DNA of 64,000 bases from Polyangium sp. y55x31 (lineage in GTDB: Bacteria; Myxococcota_A; Polyangia; Polyangiales; Polyangiaceae): assembly GCF_029946505.1 (NCBI RefSeq), contig NZ_JARZHG010000001.1:744001-808000 (forward strand), written 5' to 3'. The notes beneath the pieces are model-generated. The model searched no databases and was not told the origin of the DNA. It saw only the letters and a list, made by a program, of their open reading frames with translations. Position numbers and translations under genes: made by a program. Below are positions 25,370 to 34,219 of the stretch, in pieces; position 1 is the first letter of the stretch; every line of letters starts with the position of its first letter.

Positions 25370-26955
25370 CGACCGAAGCCTCGGAAGGGCCCGCGATCCC
25401 CAAGGCCGTAGCCACGCCCCAGGCAGCCGCCAGGTACCCGAAGTCGATCCCATCCATCATCGGAAACGAGGCGTGCGAGCGCTTCAGCTTCTACGGGATG
25501 CGGAACATCCTCACGGATTTCCTGATCGGGTATCTCCTGCTCGACCTCGTGGAGAAGGAGCGGGCCGGGGCCGCGAAGGAGGTCTTCCACGTCTTCGTGA
25601 TGGGCGTCTATTTCTTCCCGCTGCTCGGCGGGTGGATCTCGGATCGTTTCCTCGGCAAGTACCGCACCATTTTCTGGCTGTCGCTCCTCTATTGCGTGGG
25701 GCACGGCTGCCTCGCCCTTTTCGAGGCGAACAAGACCGGGTTTTACGCGGGCCTCTTTTTGATCGCGCTCGGCTCGGGCGGCATCAAGCCGTGCGTGTCG
25801 TCGTTCGTCGGCGACCAGTTCGACCAGACGAACAAGCACCTGGCGCGCGTGGTGTTCGAGGCGTTCTACTGGGTGATCAATTTCGGCTCGTTTTTCGCCT
25901 CGCAGCTCATGCCGCGGGCGCTCAAGCACTGGGGGCCGAGCATCGCGTTCGGGATCCCGGGCATCTTGATGTTCGTCGCGACGCTGATCTTCTGGATGGG
26001 GCGGAAGGAGTACGTGGTGGTCCCCCCCTCCCCCGCCGATCCCCATTCCTTCGGCAACATCGCCCTGACGGCGCTCAAAAAAGGCCGCGGGGCGGAGTTT
26101 GCGCTCGCGGGCCTCGGCGTGCTCGGGTTCGTCGGGTCTCTCTTTTTGATCCCCAAGCTCGGGTTCGTCGCGTCCTTTTGCCTCGCGATCGTGATTTTCC
26201 TCGTGTTCGCGGGCCTGGGCGTGATGCTCTCGCTCGATGCGGCGCGCGGCGTGCACCCGGACGAGGACGTGGAGGGCGTGCGATCGGTGCTGAAGGTGCT
26301 CGTGGTGTTCGCCCTCGTGACGCCGTTCTGGTCGCTCTTCGATCAGAAAGCGTCGACGTGGATCATCCAGGGCAAGGCCATGGTGCTGCCCGGGTGGAGC
26401 ATCCTGGAGACGGCCTCGCAGATGCAGGCGATCAATCCGCTGCTCGTGATGCTGCTCATTCCGTTCAACAATGCCGTGTCGTATCCGCTGCTCCGGAAGA
26501 TCGGCCTCGACCCGACGCCGCTCCGGCGCATGACGGCGGGCATCGCGATCGCGGGCGTGTCGTGGATCGTGATCGGCGTGATCCAGCGGTGGATCGACGC
26601 AGGCGAGCAGGTGTCGATCCTCTGGCAGCTCCTGCCCTACACGCTCCTCACGTTCGGCGAGGTCCTGGTCTCCACGACGGGACTCGAATTCGCCTATAGC
26701 CAGGCGCCGGCGAAGATGAAGGGCACGCTGATGAGCTTCTGGTCGCTCTCGGTGACCGTGGGCGGGCTCTGGGTGCTGATCGTGAATGCGGGCATGAAAA
26801 ACGAGGGGCTCACGAGCGCGATCACGGCGCGGACGGGCCTATCGACGACCGCGTTCCAGATGTTCTTCTTCGCGGGCTTCGCGTTCGTCTTCGCGCTGGC
26901 GTTCGGCGCGTATGCGACGCGCTACAAGAGCGTGGAGCATTATCGGAAGGCGTGA
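25366..26955 (+). CDS. POT/PTR-family proton-coupled peptide transporter
   Basis: 529 residues, about 13-14 membrane helices. The family signature GNEACERFSFYGMR starts TM1; GGWISDRFLGKYRTIF follows, and GLFLIALGSGGIKPCVSSF with GDQFDQ and the AFYWVINFGSFFA segment matches the PTR2 signatures. These carriers import di- and tripeptides with protons. Translation probably starts by coupling to the upstream cyclase (ATGA). The stop lies 16 bp inside the convergent exonuclease gene. Confidence 0.92.
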   Translation: MTTEASEGPAIPKAVATPQAAARYPKSIPSIIGNEACERFSFYGMRNILTDFLIGYLLLDLVEKERAGAAKEVFHVFVMGVYFFPLLGGWISDRFLGKYRTIFWLSLLYCVGHGCLALFEANKTGFYAGLFLIALGSGGIKPCVSSFVGDQFDQTNKHLARVVFEAFYWVINFGSFFASQLMPRALKHWGPSIAFGIPGILMFVATLIFWMGRKEYVVVPPSPADPHSFGNIALTALKKGRGAEFALAGLGVLGFVGSLFLIPKLGFVASFCLAIVIFLVFAGLGVMLSLDAARGVHPDEDVEGVRSVLKVLVVFALVTPFWSLFDQKASTWIIQGKAMVLPGWSILETASQMQAINPLLVMLLIPFNNAVSYPLLRKIGLDPTPLRRMTAGIAIAGVSWIVIGVIQRWIDAGEQVSILWQLLPYTLLTFGEVLVSTTGLEFAYSQAPAKMKGTLMSFWSLSVTVGGLWVLIVNAGMKNEGLTSAITARTGLSTTAFQMFFFAGFAFVFALAFGAYATRYKSVEHYRKA

Positions 26956-27740
26956 GCCGTCGGCTCGCCTTCCGTGCCCGAGACCTCGCCCTGCGCCTCG
27001 CCCTCCACGCGCTCGGCATCGGCAAGCAAGAAGATATTTCGATCGATCGCGGGACGTAAAACGGCGAGGCGCTCGTCTGTGTCGACGTGCGCGAGCAGCG
27101 CGCGGGCCGCGTCGCGATATTCATCGAGCGTGAGCTCTCCACGACACACGAGGAGGCGCAAAAGAATCGCGGCCTCGGAGGCGACGTCGGCGAGGTTGTA
27201 GCGGCGCACGGCTTCGCGGCCCTCGGGGCCCTTCGCCCAGAGGCCCTCGACGTCGGAGCCGTCGACGCCGAGCTTGCCCGGCCAGCCGCAGAGGCATGCA
27301 AACGAGGCCATCCGCGCCGCGCGGCCGGCGCCGCGCAAGCTCACGGCGTCTTGCAGATCGACGTGCTTGTTCCCGCGATAACGATCCTCGAAATCACGAT
27401 CCCAGAGCCACGGAGCCACGATGCCGTGGCGCACCGAACGCGCAAGGACGAGCGGCAGATCAAAGCCGCGGCCATTCCACGAGACGAGCACGGGGCGGCG
27501 CTCGCCCACCATGCCCACGAAATCACGCAGGATGGCCGCCTCGTCGCCGCCCGCGGGGCCGCCGAGCAAACGCGGAGGCTGCACGCGGACGTGGCCGCTC
27601 TCCACGACGAGCGCGAGGAGCGCGCCCGAGACGATGGCGAGGTGCGGCACGGCCGGGACACGATCCGGATCCGCGCCCTCGGGGAGAGGGTTGTCCCTGT
27701 CGAGGATCGCCTCGAAATCGAAGACGACGAATGCGGTCAT
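26940..27740 (-). CDS. Predicted 3'-5' exonuclease, PolB-like
   Basis: 266 residues. DEDD-type motifs are visible: FVVFDFEAI (Asp and Glu), SWNGRGFDLP (Asp) and the third motif YNLADVASEA (Tyr and Asp). The layout fits the stand-alone PolB-like exonuclease family (PF10108). The mid-part KHVDLQDAVSLRGAG matches the usual HxDL segment. About the last 55 residues have no counterpart known to me. Its start overlaps the kinase stop by 4 bp, so it is the last gene of a three-gene operon. It probably acts on DNA or RNA ends in the cytoplasm. Confidence 0.85.
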   Translation of the reverse strand: MTAFVVFDFEAILDRDNPLPEGADPDRVPAVPHLAIVSGALLALVVESGHVRVQPPRLLGGPAGGDEAAILRDFVGMVGERRPVLVSWNGRGFDLPLVLARSVRHGIVAPWLWDRDFEDRYRGNKHVDLQDAVSLRGAGRAARMASFACLCGWPGKLGVDGSDVEGLWAKGPEGREAVRRYNLADVASEAAILLRLLVCRGELTLDEYRDAARALLAHVDTDERLAVLRPAIDRNIFLLADAERVEGEAQGEVSGTEGEPTAHAFR

Positions 27741-28717
27741 GCCTGGAAGCCCCCGCGCTCTTCGGTGATCATCCGGACGATCTGCTCGAGATCCCGCGTC
27801 TCCTCCTCCCAGTACGCCTCGGTGCCGAAATGGGGGAACGTGCGCGGGAAGATGGGATCGTGGAAGCGGCGGGCGATCCAGGCCGCATAATGGACGCGGC
27901 GCAGGCCACGGAGCGGCGTCGCGAGGCGGAGGCTTTTTCGGTCGAAGGCGCGGAGGGTCTCGTACCCTTCGAGAAAACTCTCCAGCGCGATGCGCGCCTC
28001 GACGCCCTCGCCGGGCAGGAGCAGCCAGAGATCCTGCACGGCCGGGCCCACGACCATGTCGTCGAAATCGACGACCGAGAGCACGCCGTCCCGCAAGAGC
28101 AGGTTCCCGAGGTGCAGGTCCCCATGAATGCGGTGGACGGGCGTGCCTTCGAGTCCCTCGTCCACGAAGTCCGCAATCACGCGCGCGGCGCGCTCGTAAC
28201 GCGGCAGGAGGCGCGCGGGGATGGTGCCCTTGTCGCGGAGGAACGTGACGTTTTGCCGGACGAACACGTCCGGGTCGAGGCGGACGCGGTGCGCGGCGGG
28301 CCGCGCGGCGCCGACGTTGTGGATGCGCGCGGCGAGCATGCCGAGGCGCTCGAGGAGGTCGGCGTCAGGCTCGTCCGGGGCCCTGCCGCCCATGCGCGGG
28401 AAGAGGCAATACGAGATGCCGTCGATCGTGCCGAGGGTGCCGCCGCCGCGGAGCGTTCGAGGGAGACAAACCGGGACCTCGGCCTCGGCGAGATCGGCGA
28501 GGAAGAGGTGCTCTTCGAGGATCTGCTCCGGGCTCCAGCGGCCCGGGCGGTAGAACTTGGCGACGAGCCGGGTGCGATCTTCGAGCTCGACCTCGTAGAC
28601 GCGGTTCTCGAACGAGTTCAGCGGGTAGCAGAGGGGATTGACGGGAAACCCCGCGTCCTCGACGGCTTCGAGGACCTTGTGCGGGGTGAGCGAGAGGAAG
28701 AGATCGGTCGTGTTCAT
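27737..28717 (-). CDS. srkA: SrkA/RdoA-like stress response kinase
   Basis: 326 residues, matching the size of Escherichia coli SrkA (YihE). The aminoglycoside-phosphotransferase-like fold is seen in SFENRVYEVELED, LVAKFYRPGRW, the Brenner-type catalytic loop HRIHGDLHLGNLLLRDG and the metal motif VVDFDDMVVGPAVQDLWLL. SrkA protects cells from stress-induced death by phosphorylating protein targets. Its start overlaps the PAS-STAS stop (ATGA) and its stop overlaps the exonuclease start (ATGA), so the three are one translationally coupled unit. Confidence 0.9.
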   Translation of the reverse strand: MNTTDLFLSLTPHKVLEAVEDAGFPVNPLCYPLNSFENRVYEVELEDRTRLVAKFYRPGRWSPEQILEEHLFLADLAEAEVPVCLPRTLRGGGTLGTIDGISYCLFPRMGGRAPDEPDADLLERLGMLAARIHNVGAARPAAHRVRLDPDVFVRQNVTFLRDKGTIPARLLPRYERAARVIADFVDEGLEGTPVHRIHGDLHLGNLLLRDGVLSVVDFDDMVVGPAVQDLWLLLPGEGVEARIALESFLEGYETLRAFDRKSLRLATPLRGLRRVHYAAWIARRFHDPIFPRTFPHFGTEAYWEEETRDLEQIVRMITEERGGFQA

Positions 28718-30336
28718 GCGCGTCTCCGCGGGCGAGCCCGGAGCGCATGGGTGATACCATCCCGGAGGGTAGCGCGCGTGGTCAGGCTGCCGAGATCGGC
28801 GCCGAGCTCGACGAGCGTGCGGGCGATCGAGGGCTGGACGCCCGTGATGACGACGTCCGCGCCGAGGAGCCGGATGGCCTGCGCGACCCGGACGAGCGCC
28901 TCGACGACCGACGTGTCGGCCTCGGGGACGCCCGTGACGTCCACGATGGCGACACGCGCGCCCTGGGCGACCACACCCGCGGCGATGGTCTCCAGAATGC
29001 CCGCGGCGCGGTCGCCCGTGATGCGGCCGATGAGCGGCGCGACGAGGATGCCCTCGCCGATGGGGATGAGGGGCGTGGAGAGCGCGCGGAGGGTCGCCTC
29101 CTGGGCCTCGATGAGGCGCGCCTGGGCCTCGTTCTGCCGCTGCACTTCCTCCGCGTGCTTGCGCGCCGTGACGTCGACGACCGCGATCTGCGTGGCCTCC
29201 TGGCCCTCGAAGATCACGGGCCGCGCGGCGACGTCCGCGTAGATGATGCTGCCGTCCGCGTGGAGGTACCGCTCCTCGATCGGCGGGAGCGCGATGCGGC
29301 CGTCCCGGCTCTGGCGCAGGCGCGCGAGGAGGAGCTCGTGATCCTCGGGGTGTACGATCCGCATGACGTTCATCCCGACGAGCTCCTCGCGCGGCACGCC
29401 GAGCAGCCGCGACAAGGCCTCGTTGACCCAGAGGAACACGCCGGCCCTGTGCACGGCGAGCGGGAGCGGGGCGAGCTCGGTGAGCCCGCGCCAGCGCTCC
29501 TCGCTCTCACGCAAGGCCCGCGCGACCCGGACCTCGGCCGTGACGTCCTGGAAGACCGCCAGGATCTGCTGGATCTCGCCGCGATCGTCGCGCACGACGA
29601 CGCTCGACAGGCGGACGTCGACGACCTCGCCGTTCTTCTTGACGAACTGGACGTCGGCGTCGTCGACGTGCCCCTCGCGCCGGAGCCGCGGGAAGTGCTC
29701 GGCGAGGGCGAGCTTGCGCGACTCCTCGGTGACGAACTCGATCGAGCGGCGGCCGAGGACCTCGTCGCGGGTGTAGCCGAGGAAGTCGAGCCACGCATCA
29801 CTCACGGTCGTGAGGCGCCCCTCGTGATCGAGCGAATGCATGCAGGCCGGGGTGCGCTGGTAGAGGTCCTGGAAGCGCTCTTCGAGGGCCTCGAAGGCGC
29901 GGCGCTCGGTGTCGCGGCGCTTCTCGTAGACGGCGACAGCGGTGCGCACGAGCTCGTCTGCGACCTTTTCGGCGCGCTCGATGACCTCCCCTGCGAGCTC
30001 GGCCGTGGCCATCGTGCGCAGGGCGCCGCGGGACACGGCGCGGCGGCCGATGGAGATACCGTGGAGGACTTCCAGGAGCGACGCGCCTTGCTCCTGCCTG
30101 CGCGAGAAGATCTCGATCCCGAAGGTGCGCAGCGCCTCGGGATTCACCTCGTCGAGCGCGTCGAGATAAAGGTCGATGAGGCGGGACGCCATGGCCACCT
30201 GCGCGCTTCGTGGAAACTCGCGGTAAAAGGGGGCCACCTCGAGGATCTCGACGATCAAGGTCTCGATGAGGTTCTCCCGCTCGGGGAGAAGCGCTGCCTT
30301 GAGCGTGCTCTCATCCATGTCTTCGGCTTCTAGCAT
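28714..30336 (-). CDS. RsbR-like PAS-PAS-STAS sensor (stressosome-type)
   Basis: 540 residues from the ATG at 30336; another ATG at 30318 is possible. The helical N-terminus (about 10-150) resembles the RsbRD N-domain. PAS1 (about 160-275) and PAS2 (about 285-400) follow, then a coiled stretch, and a C-terminal STAS domain (about 425-535). The STAS part has IVDVTGVPEADTSVVEAL, whose Thr residues correspond to the phosphorylatable sites of RsbR. Such proteins build or modulate stressosomes. No RsbS, RsbT or sigma factor is in this window. Confidence 0.85.
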   Translation of the reverse strand: MLEAEDMDESTLKAALLPERENLIETLIVEILEVAPFYREFPRSAQVAMASRLIDLYLDALDEVNPEALRTFGIEIFSRRQEQGASLLEVLHGISIGRRAVSRGALRTMATAELAGEVIERAEKVADELVRTAVAVYEKRRDTERRAFEALEERFQDLYQRTPACMHSLDHEGRLTTVSDAWLDFLGYTRDEVLGRRSIEFVTEESRKLALAEHFPRLRREGHVDDADVQFVKKNGEVVDVRLSSVVVRDDRGEIQQILAVFQDVTAEVRVARALRESEERWRGLTELAPLPLAVHRAGVFLWVNEALSRLLGVPREELVGMNVMRIVHPEDHELLLARLRQSRDGRIALPPIEERYLHADGSIIYADVAARPVIFEGQEATQIAVVDVTARKHAEEVQRQNEAQARLIEAQEATLRALSTPLIPIGEGILVAPLIGRITGDRAAGILETIAAGVVAQGARVAIVDVTGVPEADTSVVEALVRVAQAIRLLGADVVITGVQPSIARTLVELGADLGSLTTRATLRDGITHALRARPRRRA

Positions 30337-30399
30337 GATGCCGCCGCGCCGGCCGATCCGGCCTTGCAGCCGGCTGCCGAGGCGGGTAGCCCTTGCAAC

Positions 30400-31179
30400 A
30401 TGAGCGAAGCGAACCCGAGCGGCCGAGCGGCCGGACACGGCCACGGACAGGGCAGCGAGGAGCTGCCGGTCATCGATGTGAGCGAGCGCGGAGCCCCGCG
30501 CGATGGCAAGCCGCAGACGATGGATCGGCGGCTGTTCATGCAGCTCCTGGTCTACCAGGTGCCGGGCCTCTCGAAGGTGTCCGAGCTGCGCACGCACGCG
30601 CAGGCCATCCGCGCGGCCATCACGAGCAAGGGCGTGGGCGCCGTCGTGTACGAGGACGTGAACGATCCGCACAGCTTCGGGCTGCTCACGTGGAGCGAGG
30701 ATCCCGGGGTGTTCGTGGAGGTGGTGCGGCCCGCGCTCGTGGAATCGGGCCCGAGCGTGGCGCTGCGGCCCGACATGACCATGCTCGGGCGCACGTATTC
30801 GACGGGCTACGAGCAAGATCTCGACTACTGGCTGCTCCGGCGGCCCGCGGAGACGGTGGCGAACCCGGCATGGCCGTGGGCGGTGTGGTATCCGCTGCGC
30901 CGGAGCGGGGCGTTCGCGAAGCTCGAACCGCGGGAGCAGGGCTCGATCCTGCGCGAGCACGGGACGATCGGAAAAGCCTACGGGGCGAAGGACTTCGCGC
31001 ACGACATCCGGCTCGCGTGCCACGGGCTCGACGCGCGCGACAACGAATTCGTGATCGGCCTCGTGGGCAAGGAGCTCCACCCGCTGTCGCACATCGTGCA
31101 GGCGATGCGCAAGACGCGACAAACGAGCGAGTTCATCAGCCAGATGGGGCCGTTCTTCGTCGGCCGGGTCCTCGGCTGA
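30400..31179 (+). CDS. Chlorite dismutase-family heme protein
   Basis: 259 residues from the ATG at 30400. After a Gly/His-rich N-terminus, the body shows the Cld/HemQ ferredoxin-like pattern: RRLFMQLLVYQVP, YEDVNDPHSFGLLTWSEDP, LRPDMTMLGRTYSTGYE and the C-terminal FVIGLVGKELHPLSHIVQ with MRKTRQTSEFISQMGPF. The family includes chlorite dismutases, HemQ coproheme decarboxylases and heme-dependent peroxidases; which one this is cannot be told by eye. Divergent from the PAS-STAS operon (63-bp gap), so it may share stress control. Confidence 0.8.
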   Translation: MSEANPSGRAAGHGHGQGSEELPVIDVSERGAPRDGKPQTMDRRLFMQLLVYQVPGLSKVSELRTHAQAIRAAITSKGVGAVVYEDVNDPHSFGLLTWSEDPGVFVEVVRPALVESGPSVALRPDMTMLGRTYSTGYEQDLDYWLLRRPAETVANPAWPWAVWYPLRRSGAFAKLEPREQGSILREHGTIGKAYGAKDFAHDIRLACHGLDARDNEFVIGLVGKELHPLSHIVQAMRKTRQTSEFISQMGPFFVGRVLG

Positions 31180-31182
31180 GCC

Positions 31183-32931
31183 TCAGTACGAGACGTCCAT
31201 TTCGAGGATGACCGTCTGGATGCCCTCGATGACGCCGTCGCGGCGGGTCGGGTAGACGGTGACGGACGTGCGCTTGCTCGATACGAGGTCGACGAGCGTC
31301 GAGATGTAGCCCGATTGCAGCGGGGAGTACCAGGGAATGGCCCACGCCGGGATGCCCCGCTGCACGAAGGTGATCGTGCCCGGCGAGAACGAGTTCGCCT
31401 CCCATTCGCCAAAATCGTAATACCGCTGCGCGATGAGGCGGAAGCGCGCGGGGAAATCGTCGATCGTGCGGCCCTGGACGAACGAGCGATACGCGTGCTC
31501 GGCGTCGTACTTGGCCTGCGCGCGGCCCTGGCCCTGCGCGAAGACGTCGAGCTGGACGTTCGCGAGCGCGGCGCACCCGGAGCTCGCCGCGACGAGCGGG
31601 AAGAAATCGTAGAAGCTCGACGCGAGGAAGGGCTGCCCGAGGTATTCACGCAGGACCGGATCGCGGAACGAATTCGCGAGCATCTGCATCCCGCCTTCGA
31701 GGCGCGTCGAGACATAATGGAGCATGCCCTTGTAGGCGATGCCCTTCACCCGGAACGGGCTCCGGCCCGCCGGGCGCGGCAAGCGCTCGAACCAGCGGCG
31801 ATCACTCGCCGGCGAGACGCTCGGCGGCGGGAGATCGACCATGCGGCTCGATCGAGGCTCGGGCGGCGGCGACGAGGGGCGCTGGCCCGAGGACTCGGAC
31901 AGCTCGCGGAACGAGGCGATGCCCGGCATCGTGGCCGCCATGCCGAGCGTCGGATCCGACGAGGGCGGGGACGAGGGCGGGATCGAGGGGAAGATGTCCG
32001 CATACGCGCGCGAGCGAATGGAGGGCGGCGGGGGCTCGACGCTCTTCATGTTGGAGACGGCCTCGAGCGCAGCGGCGACCGCAGCGCCATCCGAGGGGCG
32101 CGCGCCGGGCTCCTTGGCGAGCATGCGCGCGACGAGCGCATCGAGGGGCTCGGAGACGTCATGGCGCATCGTGCGCAGGCGCGGAGCCTCCTCGGCGAGG
32201 AGCTTCGTGATGATGGCCATCGGGTGCGGGCCGTGGAAAGGAGGTTGGCCGGCCAAACATTCGTAGAGGAGGCAGCCGAGCGAGAAGACGTCGGCGCGCG
32301 CGTCGACGTACCGTTTGTCGCCGCGTGCCTGCTCGGGGGCCATGTATCCCGGGGTGCCGAGGACGTTGCCGGTGCGGGTGAGGCCACTCGACGCGTCGTC
32401 GAGGCGGGCGATGCCAAAATCGAGGAGGCGGACCTTGTCGATTGCGCCGTCGACGAGGAAGACGTTGCTCGGCTTGACGTCGCGGTGGACGATGCCACGC
32501 GCGTGGGCGGCGCCGAGGGCGACGGCGATGCGGCGCGCGAGGTCGATGCACTCTTCGAGGCGCAAAGGCTCGCGGGCGAGGCGCCGATCGAGGCTCTCGC
32601 CTTCGAGCCACTCCATCACGAGGTACGGCTCGCCGTCAGGCGAGATGCCATGCGTCACGTAGCGGACGACGTGCGGGTGCTCGAGCCCCGCAAGGGCCTT
32701 GGCCTCCTTGAGGAAGCGAGCCTGCGAGGTCATGTCGGGCGCATGGAGGACCTTGATCGCGACGAGCTTCGTCGTCTGTCGATCGAGCGCTCGATACACG
32801 GACCCCATGCCGCCGACGCCGGCGCGCTCCAGAATGGCGAAGCGTCCGTCAACGACGTCTCCCGTGCGCATGGGACCGGATGATGCCCGAAGGACATCGG
32901 CGGCATCAAGGTACTCGTGCGCTTCGTTCAA
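31183..32931 (-). CDS. Ser/Thr protein kinase with C-terminal TIGR02265-like domain
   Basis: 582 residues from a TTG at 32931. That start is favoured because it overlaps the previous gene's stop as TTGA; an ATG at 32871 is the alternative. The kinase domain (about 28-285) is intact: GVGGMGSVYRA, AIKVL, HRDVKPSNVFL, DFGIARLDD and GTPGYMAPEQ. A Ser/Pro-rich linker (about 290-385) leads to about 190 residues beginning FRVKGIAYKGMLHYVSTRLEGG, which look like the Myxococcus paralog domain TIGR02265/DUF2378. Role of that domain unknown; perhaps sensing or substrate binding. No membrane helix. Confidence 0.88.
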   Translation of the reverse strand: MNEAHEYLDAADVLRASSGPMRTGDVVDGRFAILERAGVGGMGSVYRALDRQTTKLVAIKVLHAPDMTSQARFLKEAKALAGLEHPHVVRYVTHGISPDGEPYLVMEWLEGESLDRRLAREPLRLEECIDLARRIAVALGAAHARGIVHRDVKPSNVFLVDGAIDKVRLLDFGIARLDDASSGLTRTGNVLGTPGYMAPEQARGDKRYVDARADVFSLGCLLYECLAGQPPFHGPHPMAIITKLLAEEAPRLRTMRHDVSEPLDALVARMLAKEPGARPSDGAAVAAALEAVSNMKSVEPPPPSIRSRAYADIFPSIPPSSPPSSDPTLGMAATMPGIASFRELSESSGQRPSSPPPEPRSSRMVDLPPPSVSPASDRRWFERLPRPAGRSPFRVKGIAYKGMLHYVSTRLEGGMQMLANSFRDPVLREYLGQPFLASSFYDFFPLVAASSGCAALANVQLDVFAQGQGRAQAKYDAEHAYRSFVQGRTIDDFPARFRLIAQRYYDFGEWEANSFSPGTITFVQRGIPAWAIPWYSPLQSGYISTLVDLVSSKRTSVTVYPTRRDGVIEGIQTVILEMDVSY

Positions 32932-33158
32932 GCGACCCGGATCACCTCGTCCGGCTTCTGGGTCGGCGCGGGCGGATCCCGGATGACGGGCCGCTCGGGC
33001 GGCGGCTCGCCCGGGACGGGACTCGGAGGCGGCGGCTCCTCGATCGGCCCCTTGCGGATGCGAGGGTCCTCAGCCGGCGGCACCTCGGGCCGCTCGTGTG
33101 GCGTGGGAGGCGATTTTTCCTCCGTTCGAGTTGTCTCGATGGATCGCGTGGAGGTCAT
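32928..33158 (-). CDS. Small Pro/Glu-rich protein coupled to the kinase gene
   Basis: 76 residues, no signal peptide, almost wholly disordered: Pro, Glu and Arg make up most of it (for example PPAEDPRIRKGPIEEPPPP). Its TGA overlaps the TTG of the kinase gene, which supports real translation and coupling. Ribosome binding site is weak. It could be a small kinase partner or only a leader ORF for the kinase; low-complexity high-GC sequence also makes a chance ORF possible. Confidence 0.5.
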   Translation of the reverse strand: MTSTRSIETTRTEEKSPPTPHERPEVPPAEDPRIRKGPIEEPPPPSPVPGEPPPERPVIRDPPAPTQKPDEVIRVA

Positions 33159-33250
33159 GCCCCGACGAACGCAAGCGTGGTGCCCAGGGCGCGTGTGCGT
33201 GCTCCGTCGGGCGCTTTACCGGGCCAATAACGACGAGTATCCTGGCGAGC

Positions 33251-34219
33251 ATGGACCTCGAACGGATGCTGGAGAACTGCCGGCGTGATCAGTGGCGCGT
33301 CGGCGACCTCGACTGGAGCCGCAAGCCGCGGAGCATGTCGCGGGAGGACGAGATCGCGATCGTGCAGCTCTTCACCGACATGTCCGGGATCGAGCGGCTC
33401 GCAGGCGCGCTCTTCCGCGAGCAGGAGCGGCGCGTGGAAGATCCGACGCTGAAGGCGATCTTCCGGACGTTCGTCGTCGACGAGGTCCGGCACTCGCACG
33501 CAGCGCAGATGCTCGCGGATTTTTATGACGTTCACCATTACAAGCTGTATCGGCAGAGCCCGAGCCTGACGGCGTTCGCCCCGCATTTCGTGGACGCAAT
33601 CCATTACCTGAGCGACGACGTGGCGAACGCCTACATCGTGGCCGGGGAGCTCATCCTGGACATCGCACTCCTGCGGTCGATCAACGATTTCGTGCACGAC
33701 GAGATGAGCGAGGAGGCGATGACGCTCATCAACCGGGACGAGTCACGCCACATCGCGATCGACTATCACATGGCCGAGTATTACGGGTCCGAGGCATACG
33801 AGCAGCGGATGGCCGAGCGGCAGACGAAGCTCTCCCTCGCAGAGCGAGCACGGGGCGCAAAGGCGTTCGTGAAGCTGCTCCATCACGCGCATCCGTTCAT
33901 CCGAGACGTGTTCCTCGACCCGATGAACTTCGTCGATCCCGAGGGCAAACGGCTCCGAGACGCGTTCAAGAGGATGCAGCTCCTCGGGCGGAAGGAGGAG
34001 ACGCCGCGGCGGCCGTTCACGCGGTTTTTACGGCTGCTCCAGGACGGGGTCGATCACCCGCTCACGGGCCGGTTCGTCGGCGATCTGTTCGGCCGCGTCG
34101 GGGGCGTGGGCAAGGAGTTCATGGCCCGGCAATACGACGACGCCGAACTCAAGCGAGCCCGGCGCATGTCATACGAGGACATGGCCAAGGAAGCACTCGC
34201 CTCGAAGGAGACGAGCTAG
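33251..34219 (+). CDS. Ferritin-like diiron protein (AurF/ribonucleotide-reductase-like)
   Basis: 322 residues from the ATG at 33251; the frame is open upstream but without a good start. It is all-helical, with two ExxH motifs in the classic diiron arrangement, VVDEVRHSHAAQM and NRDESRHIAIDYH, plus upstream Glu residues (LFREQERRVE, VAGELILD) for the remaining ligands. This pattern occurs in diiron N-oxygenases (AurF-like) and related oxidases. Substrate unknown. Divergent from the kinase operon, and followed by an inverted-repeat element. Confidence 0.8.
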   Translation: MDLERMLENCRRDQWRVGDLDWSRKPRSMSREDEIAIVQLFTDMSGIERLAGALFREQERRVEDPTLKAIFRTFVVDEVRHSHAAQMLADFYDVHHYKLYRQSPSLTAFAPHFVDAIHYLSDDVANAYIVAGELILDIALLRSINDFVHDEMSEEAMTLINRDESRHIAIDYHMAEYYGSEAYEQRMAERQTKLSLAERARGAKAFVKLLHHAHPFIRDVFLDPMNFVDPEGKRLRDAFKRMQLLGRKEETPRRPFTRFLRLLQDGVDHPLTGRFVGDLFGRVGGVGKEFMARQYDDAELKRARRMSYEDMAKEALASKETS

